64,000 nucleotides of DNA from Geothrix sp. (GTDB lineage: Bacteria; Acidobacteriota; Holophagae; Holophagales; Holophagaceae): the NCBI RefSeq assembly GCF_030219325.1, contig NZ_CP126625.1, positions 2,282,857 to 2,346,856 of the forward strand. Reading direction: 5' to 3'. Under the pieces are notes generated by a model. That model had not been told where the DNA came from, did not search any database, and was given only the letters and a program-made list of their open reading frames with translations. The translations under genes and the position numbers were made by a program. Numbering within the stretch: position 1 is the stretch's first letter; every line of letters begins with the position of its first letter. Shown one piece after another: positions 1-9,300 of this stretch.

Positions 1-5
1 GTAGT

Positions 6-35
6 CCGGTTTCGGGATTCCCCAGGGCTCCGGTT
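6..35 (-). promoter_or_regulatory. Bipartite AACCGG element, copy E (points left)
   Basis: Read on the minus strand, an AACCGG box (35 to 30) is followed exactly 24 bp later by a second AACCGG box (11 to 6). This is the spacing seen in the four other copies in the window. It reads toward the left edge, so it should serve a minus-strand gene just outside the window. The TGCA that follows the first box elsewhere is degenerate here (AGCC). Confidence 0.5.
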
Positions 36-85
36 CGAGCGCAACGGCTTAGGATCGTGTCTACGTCCACACCTGGGGGTGGGGG

Positions 86-122
86 TGCACCGGTGCATGC
101 CAAAAACTGAAAACCGGAGCAT
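86..122 (+). promoter_or_regulatory. Bipartite AACCGG element, copy A (TonB receptor)
   Basis: The first box lies inside a perfect 12-bp palindrome, TGCACCGGTGCA (86-97). The second box AACCGG lies at 112-117, 24 bp from the first (88-93), and is followed by AGCAT. The receptor start lies 83 nt downstream. The geometry fits either an ECF-type -35/-10 pair or a tandem-repeat activator site. Related copies lie at 3134, 3563, 12649 (minus) and 35 (minus). Confidence 0.6.
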
Positions 123-200
123 CCCCTTGGGGGGAACCGCCACAAGCTTTCGGCAGATCTCTGAAACCCATCTCCCACCACCCCCATTCATGAGGTGTCC

Positions 201-3050
201 ATGCATCACTTCAAAGCACGATCCCTGTCCGGGCGCCTTTGCGCCCTGCTCATCGCCTCCTCCGGCGTCCTCGTCGCGCAGACCAGCGCCGTGGGCCACA
301 TCTCCGGCAAGGTGACCTACCCCGACGGAAAGCCTGCCGTCGGCCAGCTCGTCCTACTCGAGACCCCTCGTGGCAACCGGGAAATCCGCACGGACGCCAA
401 TGGCCAGTTCCTGGTCGCCAACCTGGTCCCCGGCAAGGTCCTCGTGAAGGTCAACATCAAGGACATGATGGACTTCAAGACCGAGGTCCTGGTGGCGGCC
501 TACCAGACTGCCGTCATGGCCATCCACCTCATGCCCCAGGCCGCGCAGACGATCGAGGTGATCGCTTATGCTTCCACGCTGGCGCTGAACACGACCGATC
601 CGAGCCAGGCGAAGATCGGCCTCACCACATCCATGGACCACGTCGACCTGCTTCCGATTCCTGTCACCACCACCATGGATCGGTTCACCACGATGATGAC
701 CCTGGTGCCCGGAACGAACTCCGGGTACGCCATCCATGGGGCCTCGACCATGGCCTTCCATGTGGACGGCGTGGACACCACCGATTCCAACTTTGGCAAC
801 ATGGGAACCGGTTTGAACAATGACCTCATGGACCAGATCCAGGTGCTCACAGGCGGGGTTTCCGCGAAATATGGCCGGTTTGATGGTGGCGTGTTCAGCG
901 TGACGACCAAAAGCGGATCGAACACCTTCGAAGGGTCGACGCGCATGACCCTTTCGAATCCCAAGTGGGGCGGCGTCGGCAAGACCCCCGAGATCTACAA
1001 GGCCCTTGGCATACCGTTGTCCAGGCCCTTGGACAACACCACGACCATCCAGTCGTACACCTTCATGGGCCCCATCATCAAGGACACGCTGTTCTTCTCC
1101 CTGGGTTACCAGACCTATTCTCCGAGCCAGAAGACGGCCCAGGCGACCAACGGCCTCACCTTCGGCAGCGTACCCTACGTGGCAACCAGCAGCGAAACCC
1201 GACAGGACTTCAAGCTGGACTGGTCCGTGGACACGTCCAACCGGCTCTCCTTCCAGTACAACGCGGTCAAGTCCGACAATACCAATCAGAGCACGAATTA
1301 CGGCAACCCCTCCTCTCTGGCGACCCTGAGCGGGCTCGACCACCAGGAGCGGGGCTACTACTCACTGGGTTGGACCAGTCAGCTCTCATCCAATCTCCTG
1401 CTGGACGTCAAGTACAACGACGCCTTCTACAAGAAGGGAGGCTCCGGAACGGGTTCGACTGGGGGCGACTCCGTCGTCACCTGGCTGGATGTGCCGGACT
1501 TCACCCTGTTCGACAACGGCGCCTTCACCAGTGTGAAGGAGGAAAGGCACCAGAAAGTCTTCAGCGTGGGCGTCACTGAGTATTTCAATGCCATGGGCGA
1601 GCACCAACTGGAAGCGGGCATCGAGAGCTACAAGTTCACGCTGGAATCCGGGGCCTTGGACTTCCCGTCGGGCTACCTCATCAGCTTCAATGGCTTCACC
1701 CCGGGGGCCAGCACCCCGGCCTTGTCCAACCGGATCCTCGAGGTCCAGAACCCCGCGCTGACCAGCCTGACCTGGCAGCAGGCCATGACCGGCAAGGCCA
1801 CGACCAAGAACCATTCGCTCTACGTGAACGACACCTGGACCATCAACAAGAACGTGTCCTTGAACCTGGGCTTGCGCTACGACAAGTTCACCAGCGACAC
1901 CACGCCCGAGAACAACCACTATGCCACGGACGCATATGCGCCCCGCCTGGCTTTCAACTATGACCTGAAGGGTGACCGGCAGGACGTGGTCACGCTCACG
2001 GCCGCGGTCTACACGGCCCAGATCCTCCAGGGCAACCTGGCCAACGCGACCGTCACCAAGACCCCGATCACCAAGAACTACGTCTACATCGGCACGGGCG
2101 GTCCCGCCCAGGGCACGGGCGCGGACGCCCTGACCTCCACCGGGGCCATCAACTGGGCGGCCTGGGGCAACCTCGCAGGCGCCACGGGCCAGGGCAACCC
2201 CGCGAGCACCCTTGATCCCATCCAGAACCGCACCACGTTCGTGGATCCGAACCTCAAGGCCCCGAGGACCCGGGAAATCACCCTCGGCTTCCACCATGAG
2301 ACCCAGAAGCAGGCCTTCGCCGCGACCCTGATCCGCCGCTGGATGGACCGGTTCGTGGACGACATCTGGTACGGAGACGGCATCGCTCCGGGCGTGGCCA
2401 AGGTCCTCATCTCCAACGACCCCGACGGGAAGCGTGACTACTATGGACTCGAGGTGACCTACCGCAACAACGCCATCGAGCACCTCTCCTTCGGAGGCAA
2501 CGTCACCTGGGGCCGCGCCATGGGCAATGATGGCGCCCAGGCCAACAACTTCGGCTCAGGCATCAGCCGGGACCGGCTGGCGCCCTATGGTCCTTCCTTC
2601 CCTCTCGACCGCCCCCTCATCGCCCATACCGACCTGGTCTACCGGAATTCGCTCGGCAAGGGGACCTACAACGTCTCCTTGTTGGGCAGTTACTTCGGGA
2701 AGGAGACCTACGGCTATCGCTGGGGAGTGGCCCTGACCGATCCGAGCCTGGTGGCCCAAGGCTATGCCTACACGTACCGGAAGTATTTCCCCGAACTTGG
2801 TCCCCACCACCAGCCTGCCTACTTCACCCTGGACATGCAGATTGGCTACGAGGCTCCCTTCGCCAAATGGGCCAAGGGGTTCGTGAAGTTCAATATCAAT
2901 AACATCCTGAACTACATGCCCAACACCATGAACACGTACTATGGGACCGCCTACACCGGGTCCTACGTGCCGTTCACGCTGGTCGATGGGTTGGGCACCG
3001 TGAACGTGCCCCCGCGCAGTGTCACCCTGGATCTCGGCATCCGGTTCTAG
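201..3050 (+). CDS. TonB-dependent outer membrane receptor with carboxypeptidase-regulatory-like domain
   Basis: This 949-aa protein is a predicted outer-membrane active transporter of unknown substrate. A signal peptide covers roughly residues 1-27. A CarboxypepD_reg-like beta domain (about 33-110, ISGKVTYPDGKPAVG) follows. Next come a TonB plug (about 115-250, with FHVDGVDTTD and GGVFSVTTKSG) and a long barrel ending in the typical aromatic C-terminus (LDLGIRF). The architecture is characteristic of Acidobacteriota Oar-like receptors, which often import plant or microbial oligomers. I chose ATG 201, which has GAGGTG just upstream; GTG 195 is an in-frame alternative. No TonB box was identified with confidence. 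It probably shares regulation with the genes at 3253, 3665 and 12546 through the bipartite element upstream. Confidence 0.9.
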   Translation: MHHFKARSLSGRLCALLIASSGVLVAQTSAVGHISGKVTYPDGKPAVGQLVLLETPRGNREIRTDANGQFLVANLVPGKVLVKVNIKDMMDFKTEVLVAAYQTAVMAIHLMPQAAQTIEVIAYASTLALNTTDPSQAKIGLTTSMDHVDLLPIPVTTTMDRFTTMMTLVPGTNSGYAIHGASTMAFHVDGVDTTDSNFGNMGTGLNNDLMDQIQVLTGGVSAKYGRFDGGVFSVTTKSGSNTFEGSTRMTLSNPKWGGVGKTPEIYKALGIPLSRPLDNTTTIQSYTFMGPIIKDTLFFSLGYQTYSPSQKTAQATNGLTFGSVPYVATSSETRQDFKLDWSVDTSNRLSFQYNAVKSDNTNQSTNYGNPSSLATLSGLDHQERGYYSLGWTSQLSSNLLLDVKYNDAFYKKGGSGTGSTGGDSVVTWLDVPDFTLFDNGAFTSVKEERHQKVFSVGVTEYFNAMGEHQLEAGIESYKFTLESGALDFPSGYLISFNGFTPGASTPALSNRILEVQNPALTSLTWQQAMTGKATTKNHSLYVNDTWTINKNVSLNLGLRYDKFTSDTTPENNHYATDAYAPRLAFNYDLKGDRQDVVTLTAAVYTAQILQGNLANATVTKTPITKNYVYIGTGGPAQGTGADALTSTGAINWAAWGNLAGATGQGNPASTLDPIQNRTTFVDPNLKAPRTREITLGFHHETQKQAFAATLIRRWMDRFVDDIWYGDGIAPGVAKVLISNDPDGKRDYYGLEVTYRNNAIEHLSFGGNVTWGRAMGNDGAQANNFGSGISRDRLAPYGPSFPLDRPLIAHTDLVYRNSLGKGTYNVSLLGSYFGKETYGYRWGVALTDPSLVAQGYAYTYRKYFPELGPHHQPAYFTLDMQIGYEAPFAKWAKGFVKFNINNILNYMPNTMNTYYGTAYTGSYVPFTLVDGLGTVNVPPRSVTLDLGIRF

Positions 3051-3070
3051 CCGGACAGACCCCACGGAAC

Positions 3071-3110
3071 AGGCCGGACGGAGTGAGCTGAGACTCGCAC
3101 CGTCCGGCCT
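3071..3110 (+). terminator. Hairpin after the TonB receptor
   Basis: AGGCCGGACGG at 3071-3081 pairs perfectly with CCGTCCGGCCT at 3100-3110. It begins 20 nt after the receptor stop. Only a weak pyrimidine tract follows, so termination strength is uncertain. Confidence 0.6.
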
Positions 3111-3133
3111 CTCTGACTGTCGGTTTACGCCGG

Positions 3134-3168
3134 AACCGGTGCAGTCGCCAATTCGGATTCCGGATCAT
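3134..3168 (+). promoter_or_regulatory. Bipartite AACCGG element, copy B
   Basis: Box 1 AACCGGTGCA begins at 3134 and box 2 TTCCGGATCAT at 3158, a spacing of 24 bp. The start of the small membrane protein lies 89 nt after box 2. Copies A and D are the closest matches. Confidence 0.6.
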
Positions 3169-3252
3169 GCCCATGCATGCGGCCTGGCCCAACCTGGAAC
3201 ATGCATCAACGGCGGCCCCGCCCTTGAAGCCCCCAAAGGAGGTCAATCGGTC

Positions 3253-3546
3253 ATGGGACTAATGATCCTTTCGGAATTCATCGGATGGCCCGTACCTTCT
3301 CCCCACGCAACTGAGTCTGGTCGCTACCTCCAGAGCCTTGTGGCGCCTTTGGCCCAGAAATTGGCCCAGGCGGCGTCCCCGGCGGGCGCCTTCCTCAGCG
3401 ATGTGCTGACGAAGCTCGCACGGACAGGGGACTTTCTCCTGGGCAGGGGCGACTTCTGGCTTTTGGTTCTGTTCCTGGTGGGGATCTGCACGATGTTCAC
3501 TTACCTGGCCCGCGCGAAAGGGCCGGAATCCGACCGATGCCGATGA
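3253..3546 (+). CDS. Small predicted membrane protein, 97 aa
   Basis: I do not recognise a family. The ATG at 3253 follows a strong ribosome-binding site (AAAGGAGGT, 3235-3243), which favours it over the longer in-frame reading that overlaps the receptor gene. The N-terminal part contains an amphipathic stretch rich in Ala and Leu. A single transmembrane helix lies near the C-terminus (about residues 70-88, FWLLVLFLVGICTMF), followed by a basic tail. It sits between the TonB receptor and a TlpA-like thioredoxin and carries its own copy of the bipartite element, so it probably belongs to the same envelope response. It may be an accessory subunit of a membrane complex, but that is a guess. Confidence 0.6.
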   Translation: MGLMILSEFIGWPVPSPHATESGRYLQSLVAPLAQKLAQAASPAGAFLSDVLTKLARTGDFLLGRGDFWLLVLFLVGICTMFTYLARAKGPESDRCR

Positions 3547-3562
3547 GCCGCGGTGGAATGTG

Positions 3563-3597
3563 CATTCGTGCAGTTACTACGTCCGGAGCCGGATCAT
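3563..3597 (+). promoter_or_regulatory. Bipartite AACCGG element, copy C
   Basis: This is the weakest copy. Box 1 reads CATTCGTGCA (3563) and box 2 AGCCGGATCAT (3587), 24 bp apart. Box 1 lies within the imperfect palindrome TGCATTCGTGCA (3561-3572), which matches the outer arms of the copy A palindrome. The thioredoxin start lies 72 nt after box 2. Confidence 0.5.
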
Positions 3598-3664
3598 CTC
3601 GGCGTCCGCAGGAGCAATGACGATCAACCGTCCGGACCATTCCGGCCTCTCACTGGAGCAACCC

Positions 3665-4795
3665 ATGCCTCACACCCCGCGGACCACTCGAATGGCCCTC
3701 CTCCTTGCCGCATCCTGGCTTGCCCTGCCCGCCTGTGCCGCGGCGCCGGCGCCTCCGCCTGCCCAGGTGGCAGAGGCACCGGCCATCACGCTCAAGGTCG
3801 GGGACGTGGCCCCGCCCTTTGTCCACGGAACGTGGCTGAAGGGGCAACCGGTTGCCGCGCTCGCCAAGGGACAGATCTACGTCGTGGAGTTCTGGGCGAC
3901 CTGGTGCGGCCCGTGCAAGGTCTCCATGCCACATCTGTCGGAACTGGCCAAGACGTACAAGGGCAAGGCCACGTTCATCGGCGTGGATATCTTGGAGAAG
4001 GGCAAGTCCCCCGAGGCCATCGAAAAGAACGTGGCTGCCTTCGTCAAGGCCAAGGGCGACGCCATGGCCTACTTGGTCTGTAGGGACACTCCAGACGGAG
4101 CCATGTACAAGACGTGGATGCAAGCTGCCGGCGAGGAAGGCATTCCACTGGCTTTCATCGTCGACGGTTCGGGCCGGATCGTGTGGAAGGGACACCCGAT
4201 GACCATGGAGAAGGTGGTCGAAGCCGTCGTCGCGGGAACCTTTGATGCCGCGGCCTTCACGAAGGCTGCGGAAATGGAGCAAAAGGTCCAGATGGACATC
4301 TACAAGTTGACCCTGGCCAAGGACTGGAAAGGCGTCCTCGGTGTTTTGGGCACCTTCCAACCCTCGACCAAGACGGGCAAGGAGCAAGCGGACATGTGGA
4401 CGCTGCAGGCCCAGCTGCACCTGGACGAAAAGGCCGCGGAGAGGGCCTATGCCAAAATCATTGAGGAGGATTCTGACATTCTCCTGAACCTCGGCATTCT
4501 CATCGTTGGCGAAGAAGGTCTCTCCAAGGTTTGGTACGCCAGGGCGGCCACCCTGCTCACACCTGAAGTGGAAAAGGAGCCCGCCCTGCTCGGGAAGCTG
4601 GCCCTGGCCCAGTTCAATGCGGGGGACACCAAGGCCGCCGTGGCAACCAAGGCCAGGGAATTGGCGTGGTGGCTCCCCTACTCCGCGGAAAAGCTCAAGG
4701 AGAACCCTGGAGCTGAAGGGGAGAAGTTCGTCAAGAATTACACCTCGAAAATCGAAGCCGAGCTGAAGCGGTACCAGACGGCGGCCAACCAGTAG
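3665..4795 (+). CDS. TlpA/ResA-like secreted thioredoxin with helical C-terminal domain
   Basis: This 376-aa protein has a signal peptide (about residues 1-26, ending near PACAAAPA). An AhpC/TSA-TlpA type thioredoxin domain follows with the redox motif WCGPCK at about residue 80 and the cis-Pro region IPLAFIVDGSG. The C-terminal half (about 200-376) is all-helical and resembles TPR-type packing. It should act in the periplasm on disulfides or as a thiol peroxidase-type reductant. ATG 3665 is chosen because GGAG lies 6 nt upstream; an in-frame start at 3560 would bury the signal peptide. It is a close paralogue of the protein at 11428-12546. Both carry the bipartite element. Confidence 0.85.
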   Translation: MPHTPRTTRMALLLAASWLALPACAAAPAPPPAQVAEAPAITLKVGDVAPPFVHGTWLKGQPVAALAKGQIYVVEFWATWCGPCKVSMPHLSELAKTYKGKATFIGVDILEKGKSPEAIEKNVAAFVKAKGDAMAYLVCRDTPDGAMYKTWMQAAGEEGIPLAFIVDGSGRIVWKGHPMTMEKVVEAVVAGTFDAAAFTKAAEMEQKVQMDIYKLTLAKDWKGVLGVLGTFQPSTKTGKEQADMWTLQAQLHLDEKAAERAYAKIIEEDSDILLNLGILIVGEEGLSKVWYARAATLLTPEVEKEPALLGKLALAQFNAGDTKAAVATKARELAWWLPYSAEKLKENPGAEGEKFVKNYTSKIEAELKRYQTAANQ

Positions 4796-4807
4796 GCCCT
4801 CGGGTCC

Positions 4808-4846
4808 GGTACGGCCGGATGCTGGGCATCTGGCCGTACCGTTTCT
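4808..4846. terminator. Bidirectional hairpin between convergent genes
   Basis: A 14-bp arm at 4808-4821 pairs with 4827-4840 around a 5-nt loop (one mismatch). It lies between the thioredoxin stop at 4795 and the convergent MocR gene stop at 4849. Confidence 0.7.
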
Positions 4847-4848
4847 GA

Positions 4849-6318
4849 CTACCCGGCCACCGGGCCCAATGTGCGGCGGGCCTTTTCCAGGCGTGTTACG
4901 GCCTCTTCAAGTTCACGTTCGTCCGCCTGTGCGAAACCCATCCTGAAGGCAGGTTCCGGCGTCCCCTCGTGGAAGAAGGACGGGGGATTCAGGATCAACC
5001 CGCTGGAGCGAGCGGCCTGGATCCAGGCTTCCAGATCGGTTCCTTCCCGTCCGCGCAGCCAGAGGCTCAGCCCTCCCTGGGGAGTCACCACCTCAAGATG
5101 GTCGCCCAGGTCCTTCTGCAGTCTGGCCACGAGGAAATCGCGCCGGGACGCGTAGATCTTTCGCACCTTCCGGAGGTGACGGACGAGCTCTCCATCCCGG
5201 ATGAGGTCTGCGACCGCCCATTCGAGCACCGGATCTCCCAGTTCCCCCCGGCTCCGGCGGAGCTTCGCCAGGTAGGGGATGAGGGGCGGCGGCAGAACCA
5301 TGTAGCCGAGCTTGAGACCCGGGGCCAGGAGGCGCGACAGGGAGCCAATGTGGATGACCTGCCCGGTGCCATCCATGGAGAGGAGCGGTTCGGTACGGGC
5401 CCCCTCGTAGCAGTACTCGCCGTCATAATCATCTTCGAGGACGGCCAGTCGGTAAGTCTCGGCCAGCTGCAGGATCGCCTTCTTCCGCTCCTGCGAGAGG
5501 ACGGCCGTAGTGGGAAACTGGCGCCGCGGCGTGAGGTAGAGCACCCGGATCCGGTCCTGTCGCAGGACGGCCTCCAGGGCGGAGGGCACCATGCCCTCGG
5601 CGTCCACCGTCACCGGGCGGAGTTCCATCTTCGCGATCTGCTGGAAGATATCCCAGGCCCTGCGGTTGCCAGGATTCTCCACCGCCGCGAGGCTCCCCGG
5701 CCGGAACAGGGCGCCCGCCAAAAGGACCAAGGCTTCACGGCTGCCCCGCGTGATCAGGATCCTTTCCGGGCCGACGGACACCCCGTGCCGTTCCGAAACC
5801 CAGGCCGCCACGATCTCCCGCAGCAGGGGCGTCCCCAGCGGATCGCGGTCGGAGAGAATGCGCGGACCGTGACGCCGGAGGGCCCGCTGGTAGCCCTTGG
5901 CCAGTTCCTCAGCCGGGGCCAGTCGTGGATCGGGCGCCCCATCCTCCAGCAAGAGGTCGCCGGCCACCGTCATGGAGGCCGGCTGAAGGATGCTGGGCAG
6001 GTCGAACCCGACCTGCGCCCCCGGCAGGGTCCCCGGGTGGGGGCCTACCCCCGCCCCCGAGGGGAGTTCGTCGGCCACGAAGGTCCCGCTGTTGGGCCGG
6101 GTGACGAGCCAGCCCTGGGCTTCCAGTTCCTGGAGGGCGGCGATGACCGTCCTCCGGTTGACCCCCAGCAGATCCGCAAGCACCCGGGACCCCGGCAGGG
6201 CCGTCTGGCGCGGCACACGGCCTTCCAGGATCGCATTCTGGAGGGTCAGGGCGATCCGCTGATAGAGGGGGGACCCGGGGGCGTCGGCAAGGGTGAGGAA
6301 GAGGCTCTGGGGGCGCAT
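4849..6318 (-). CDS. MocR/PdxR-type GntR regulator with aminotransferase-like domain lacking the PLP lysine
   Basis: This 489-aa protein has an N-terminal GntR winged helix (about 1-75, SPLYQRIALTLQNAILEGR and GVNRRTVIAALQELEAQGW). A fold-type I aminotransferase-like domain (about 110-480) follows. Family motifs are visible: the Asp region LEDDYDGEY, TPRRQFPTTA and the C-terminal FRMGFA. At the position where family members carry the PLP-binding lysine (consensus FSK), this protein reads GSLSRLLAPGLKLGY, with Arg encoded at 5332-5334. MocR proteins usually sense PLP or amino-acid aldimines and control neighbouring genes, so cofactor use here is doubtful. It follows the kinase gene by 10 nt on the same strand and may be cotranscribed with it. 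Confidence 0.85.
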   Translation of the reverse strand: MRPQSLFLTLADAPGSPLYQRIALTLQNAILEGRVPRQTALPGSRVLADLLGVNRRTVIAALQELEAQGWLVTRPNSGTFVADELPSGAGVGPHPGTLPGAQVGFDLPSILQPASMTVAGDLLLEDGAPDPRLAPAEELAKGYQRALRRHGPRILSDRDPLGTPLLREIVAAWVSERHGVSVGPERILITRGSREALVLLAGALFRPGSLAAVENPGNRRAWDIFQQIAKMELRPVTVDAEGMVPSALEAVLRQDRIRVLYLTPRRQFPTTAVLSQERKKAILQLAETYRLAVLEDDYDGEYCYEGARTEPLLSMDGTGQVIHIGSLSRLLAPGLKLGYMVLPPPLIPYLAKLRRSRGELGDPVLEWAVADLIRDGELVRHLRKVRKIYASRRDFLVARLQKDLGDHLEVVTPQGGLSLWLRGREGTDLEAWIQAARSSGLILNPPSFFHEGTPEPAFRMGFAQADERELEEAVTRLEKARRTLGPVAG

Positions 6319-6328
6319 GGGATGGGTT

Positions 6329-9300
6329 TCAGCTCCTGGAGAGGGTCCGGGCCTGGTCGAGGAGGGGGCGCAGGCGCCGTTCCCTGAAGGGGTCCTGCTT
6401 CAGAGTTTGTTCGAGTGCCGCCAGAGCCCTGCGGGCAAGATCGATCCGCACCGAAGGTTGCCGCTCGCGGGCTGCCATGGCCGTGAGGATTTCGGCTTTC
6501 AGGGGCCGGATCCTGGCAAGGGCGGCGGGATAGTCGGGGTAATTGTCCGGCCGTGGGCGAAGCGTTCTGGCATCTCCGGTGATCCTGGGGGGCAGGAGCT
6601 GTTCAAGGGCCTTGTCCGCCGCGGCCAGGGCCTGGGCCAGGAGGGCATCGGGATCCTCGGCCCGGCCCGCGCCCAAGAGGCAAAGGGTGGCTAGCTGCTC
6701 CTGGTAGCCGGGAGTCCAGACGTAATCCTTGAGCACGGGCTCCCGAAGGCAGGCCTGGGCCCCATCTAGGTAGGGCTGCGCCTCCGCCTTCGAGGTCTGG
6801 GCGTGACGAGCCAAGAGAAAGCTCAATTCAAGGGCATCGGGGAGATTGCGTGGCGGCATCCCGGCCCCCGCCTTGCCCAGGGCCACAAGGTCCTGACGCA
6901 GGTCCGCCCAGGAGGCTTCGTCCTCGAGCAATTGTGCCTTCTTGATGCGGATGCTCTTGGCAAGCCCGCTCTTGTAGATGTCATAGGAGTCCATTTTCGG
7001 CAGGGCGGCTTGCGCCCGTGCGATCCAGGGTGACGGGTCACCATGGTCAAGCCAGACATGCTCGGCGGCCAGCAGATCGAGGTTGGCGAGGGCGTACCAT
7101 TCCGGGACGGTCGCGGGATGGAAGACCTCATGGATGTCCTGGATGCAGGGAACGGGATTTGCCCCCGTTTCCGCAAGGGCCTGAGCCGCGGCGGCACACG
7201 CCATGAACCTTTCGGATGCGTTCCCCGTCCAGGCCTCCTTGGCGCACCCCGCGCAGGCATCGACCATGGACTGGGGCGGCCGGACTCCGTAATAGCTGCA
7301 TTTCCTCAGGAACACGGCTGCGGCTTCGAGAAACGCCCGCGGGCCCTGTCCGTCGAGGTTGGATGCACTGAGCGTGCGGAGACCCTGGAGATCCCGGGCC
7401 ACCGGCGCGGGATCCAGGCCGGAGGCCAGGTGGAGCGACAGCACGTGCTTGGTCAGGAACTGGGAATACTGCAGGATCAGGGTCGGATCATCGGGGCGGA
7501 TCTGGAGGCCTTCGTCCAGCAGAACCCGCGTCTGGGCGAGAAGCTCACGGGTGGGCTCGGTCTCCCTGGTCGGCAGGGAATTCTCCCTCATGTACTCCGT
7601 CGCCAGGGCGCCATAGACTTTGGGGAGACTGGGCGCGATGCGTTTGACTTCCCCCAGAAGCTCCCGGACGCGCTTCCGGCAGGATTCTGCCTCCTGGAGC
7701 CCGGGCGGAGAATACGTGGGCGACTTGAGGCTCGCCGTGGTCACCAGCAACTCGGCCTTGAAGGAAAGGGCTGCGGCCTCCTCGAACATGCCTTCCAGGT
7801 CGTTGGGAAACTGGGCCCGGTAGGCCTGGATCAGGCCCAGCAACCGGTCGGGGTTGCTCCCATCCAGGATCTTGGCATCGGCCAGATCCACGAGGAACCT
7901 CAACCGCGCCTGGTCGAGGCTGCCCCTGCCTTTGAGCAGGGTCCGCGCTGGGTCCAAGTACTGGCGCCGGACCTCCTCGGCGCGATCCGGGTTGGCGCTG
8001 TCGTGCAGCCCCGGAACGAAACTCCAGGTCGCCTTCCGGTAGGTGGCCAGCATGGCGACGGCCAACCAGGAACGCGCGCTTTCGGTCTGGTACCCCATGT
8101 CCCAGGCCTTCTGGAAGTACATCACGGCCTGGTCTTCATCGTCCTCAAGCAGGAAATGGGCTTGCCCCAGGGCGAGGCAGGCGGGCCCCTGGGCTGCGGG
8201 GCCCCCACGACGCCTGGCGTCCTCGAGCTTCTCGATGAAGACCGCGGCCTCCCGGAGTGCGGGGCGGAGGTCGTGGGCCGGAAGGCGGTAGCTCCGGTCC
8301 AGGTGCGCGCCAAGCTGGTCGACGAGGTTCTGAAAATGGTGGTCCCATTCCGCCTGTTGCGAAATGAAGGTCGAGTGGCGAACGAAGAACGCCAGCGAGC
8401 CCACCAGGAGTGCCAGGCTCAGGCCAATGACCCACTGAAGCTTGCGGTTTCGCTGGAACCATTTGGCAAGGCGGTAGGTCCCCGCCTTGCCCATGGCCCC
8501 CACGGCCTCGCCCCGCAGGAAGCGATCCAGGTCGTCCGCCAGGTCCCGGGCACTGGCGTAACGGTCCTGGGGGCGTTTTTCCATGCATTTGGCCACGATC
8601 CTCGCGAGGTCCGGGGCGACCTGCGGAACCCGCCGGCGCAGGGGAATGGGCGGCGCCTTGGCCATGGCCTCCAGGAGGCCCGGGAAGTCGTGGGCCTCGA
8701 AGGGAATGGCGCCGGCCAGCAGCACGTAGAGCATCACCCCGAGGGCATAGACATCCGCCCCGGGCCCGATCAAGGCCGGATCCCGGGCCAGCTGCTCCGG
8801 GCTGGTGTACGGCGGAGTCCCAAGGTTGCAGCCGCTGGAGGGTCTGGGGGAAGCTCCAGACACCATGCCGAAATCGCTGATGACGGGATGGAAGATCCCA
8901 TCCTCGTGCCTTTCCATGAGGACGTTGTTGAGCTTCAGGTCGAGGTGGATGAGGCCCTTCTGGTGCGCGACGTGGATGCCCTGCGCGATGTCCCGGATGA
9001 TCCGGGCCTTCTCGGCCAGATCGATGCTGGGCGCCATCTGCGCCAGGGTTGGGCCCTCCACGAGCTGCATGACCAGGTAGCCCTGGCCGACCTCATAGAC
9101 CCGACAGACGTTGGGGTGTTCGACCTTCGCTTGGGCGCGGGCCTCCTCCAGGATGGGCCCCCGCGGATCCTTGAGCGCCTTGATCGCCACGTGCCGCTGG
9201 AGCAGGGTGTCAAACCCCTTGTAGACGTAGGCGCTGGCCCCTTCCCCGACAGGGGTCAGGTCTTGGTAACGGTCCCCCAGGCCCTTGAGCTCGCCGATGG

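Noticed and set aside
79-315. Open frame over the receptor signal peptide region
   Set aside because: It overlaps the receptor 5' end out of frame, has no family resemblance and no ribosome-binding site, and runs through the promoter element.
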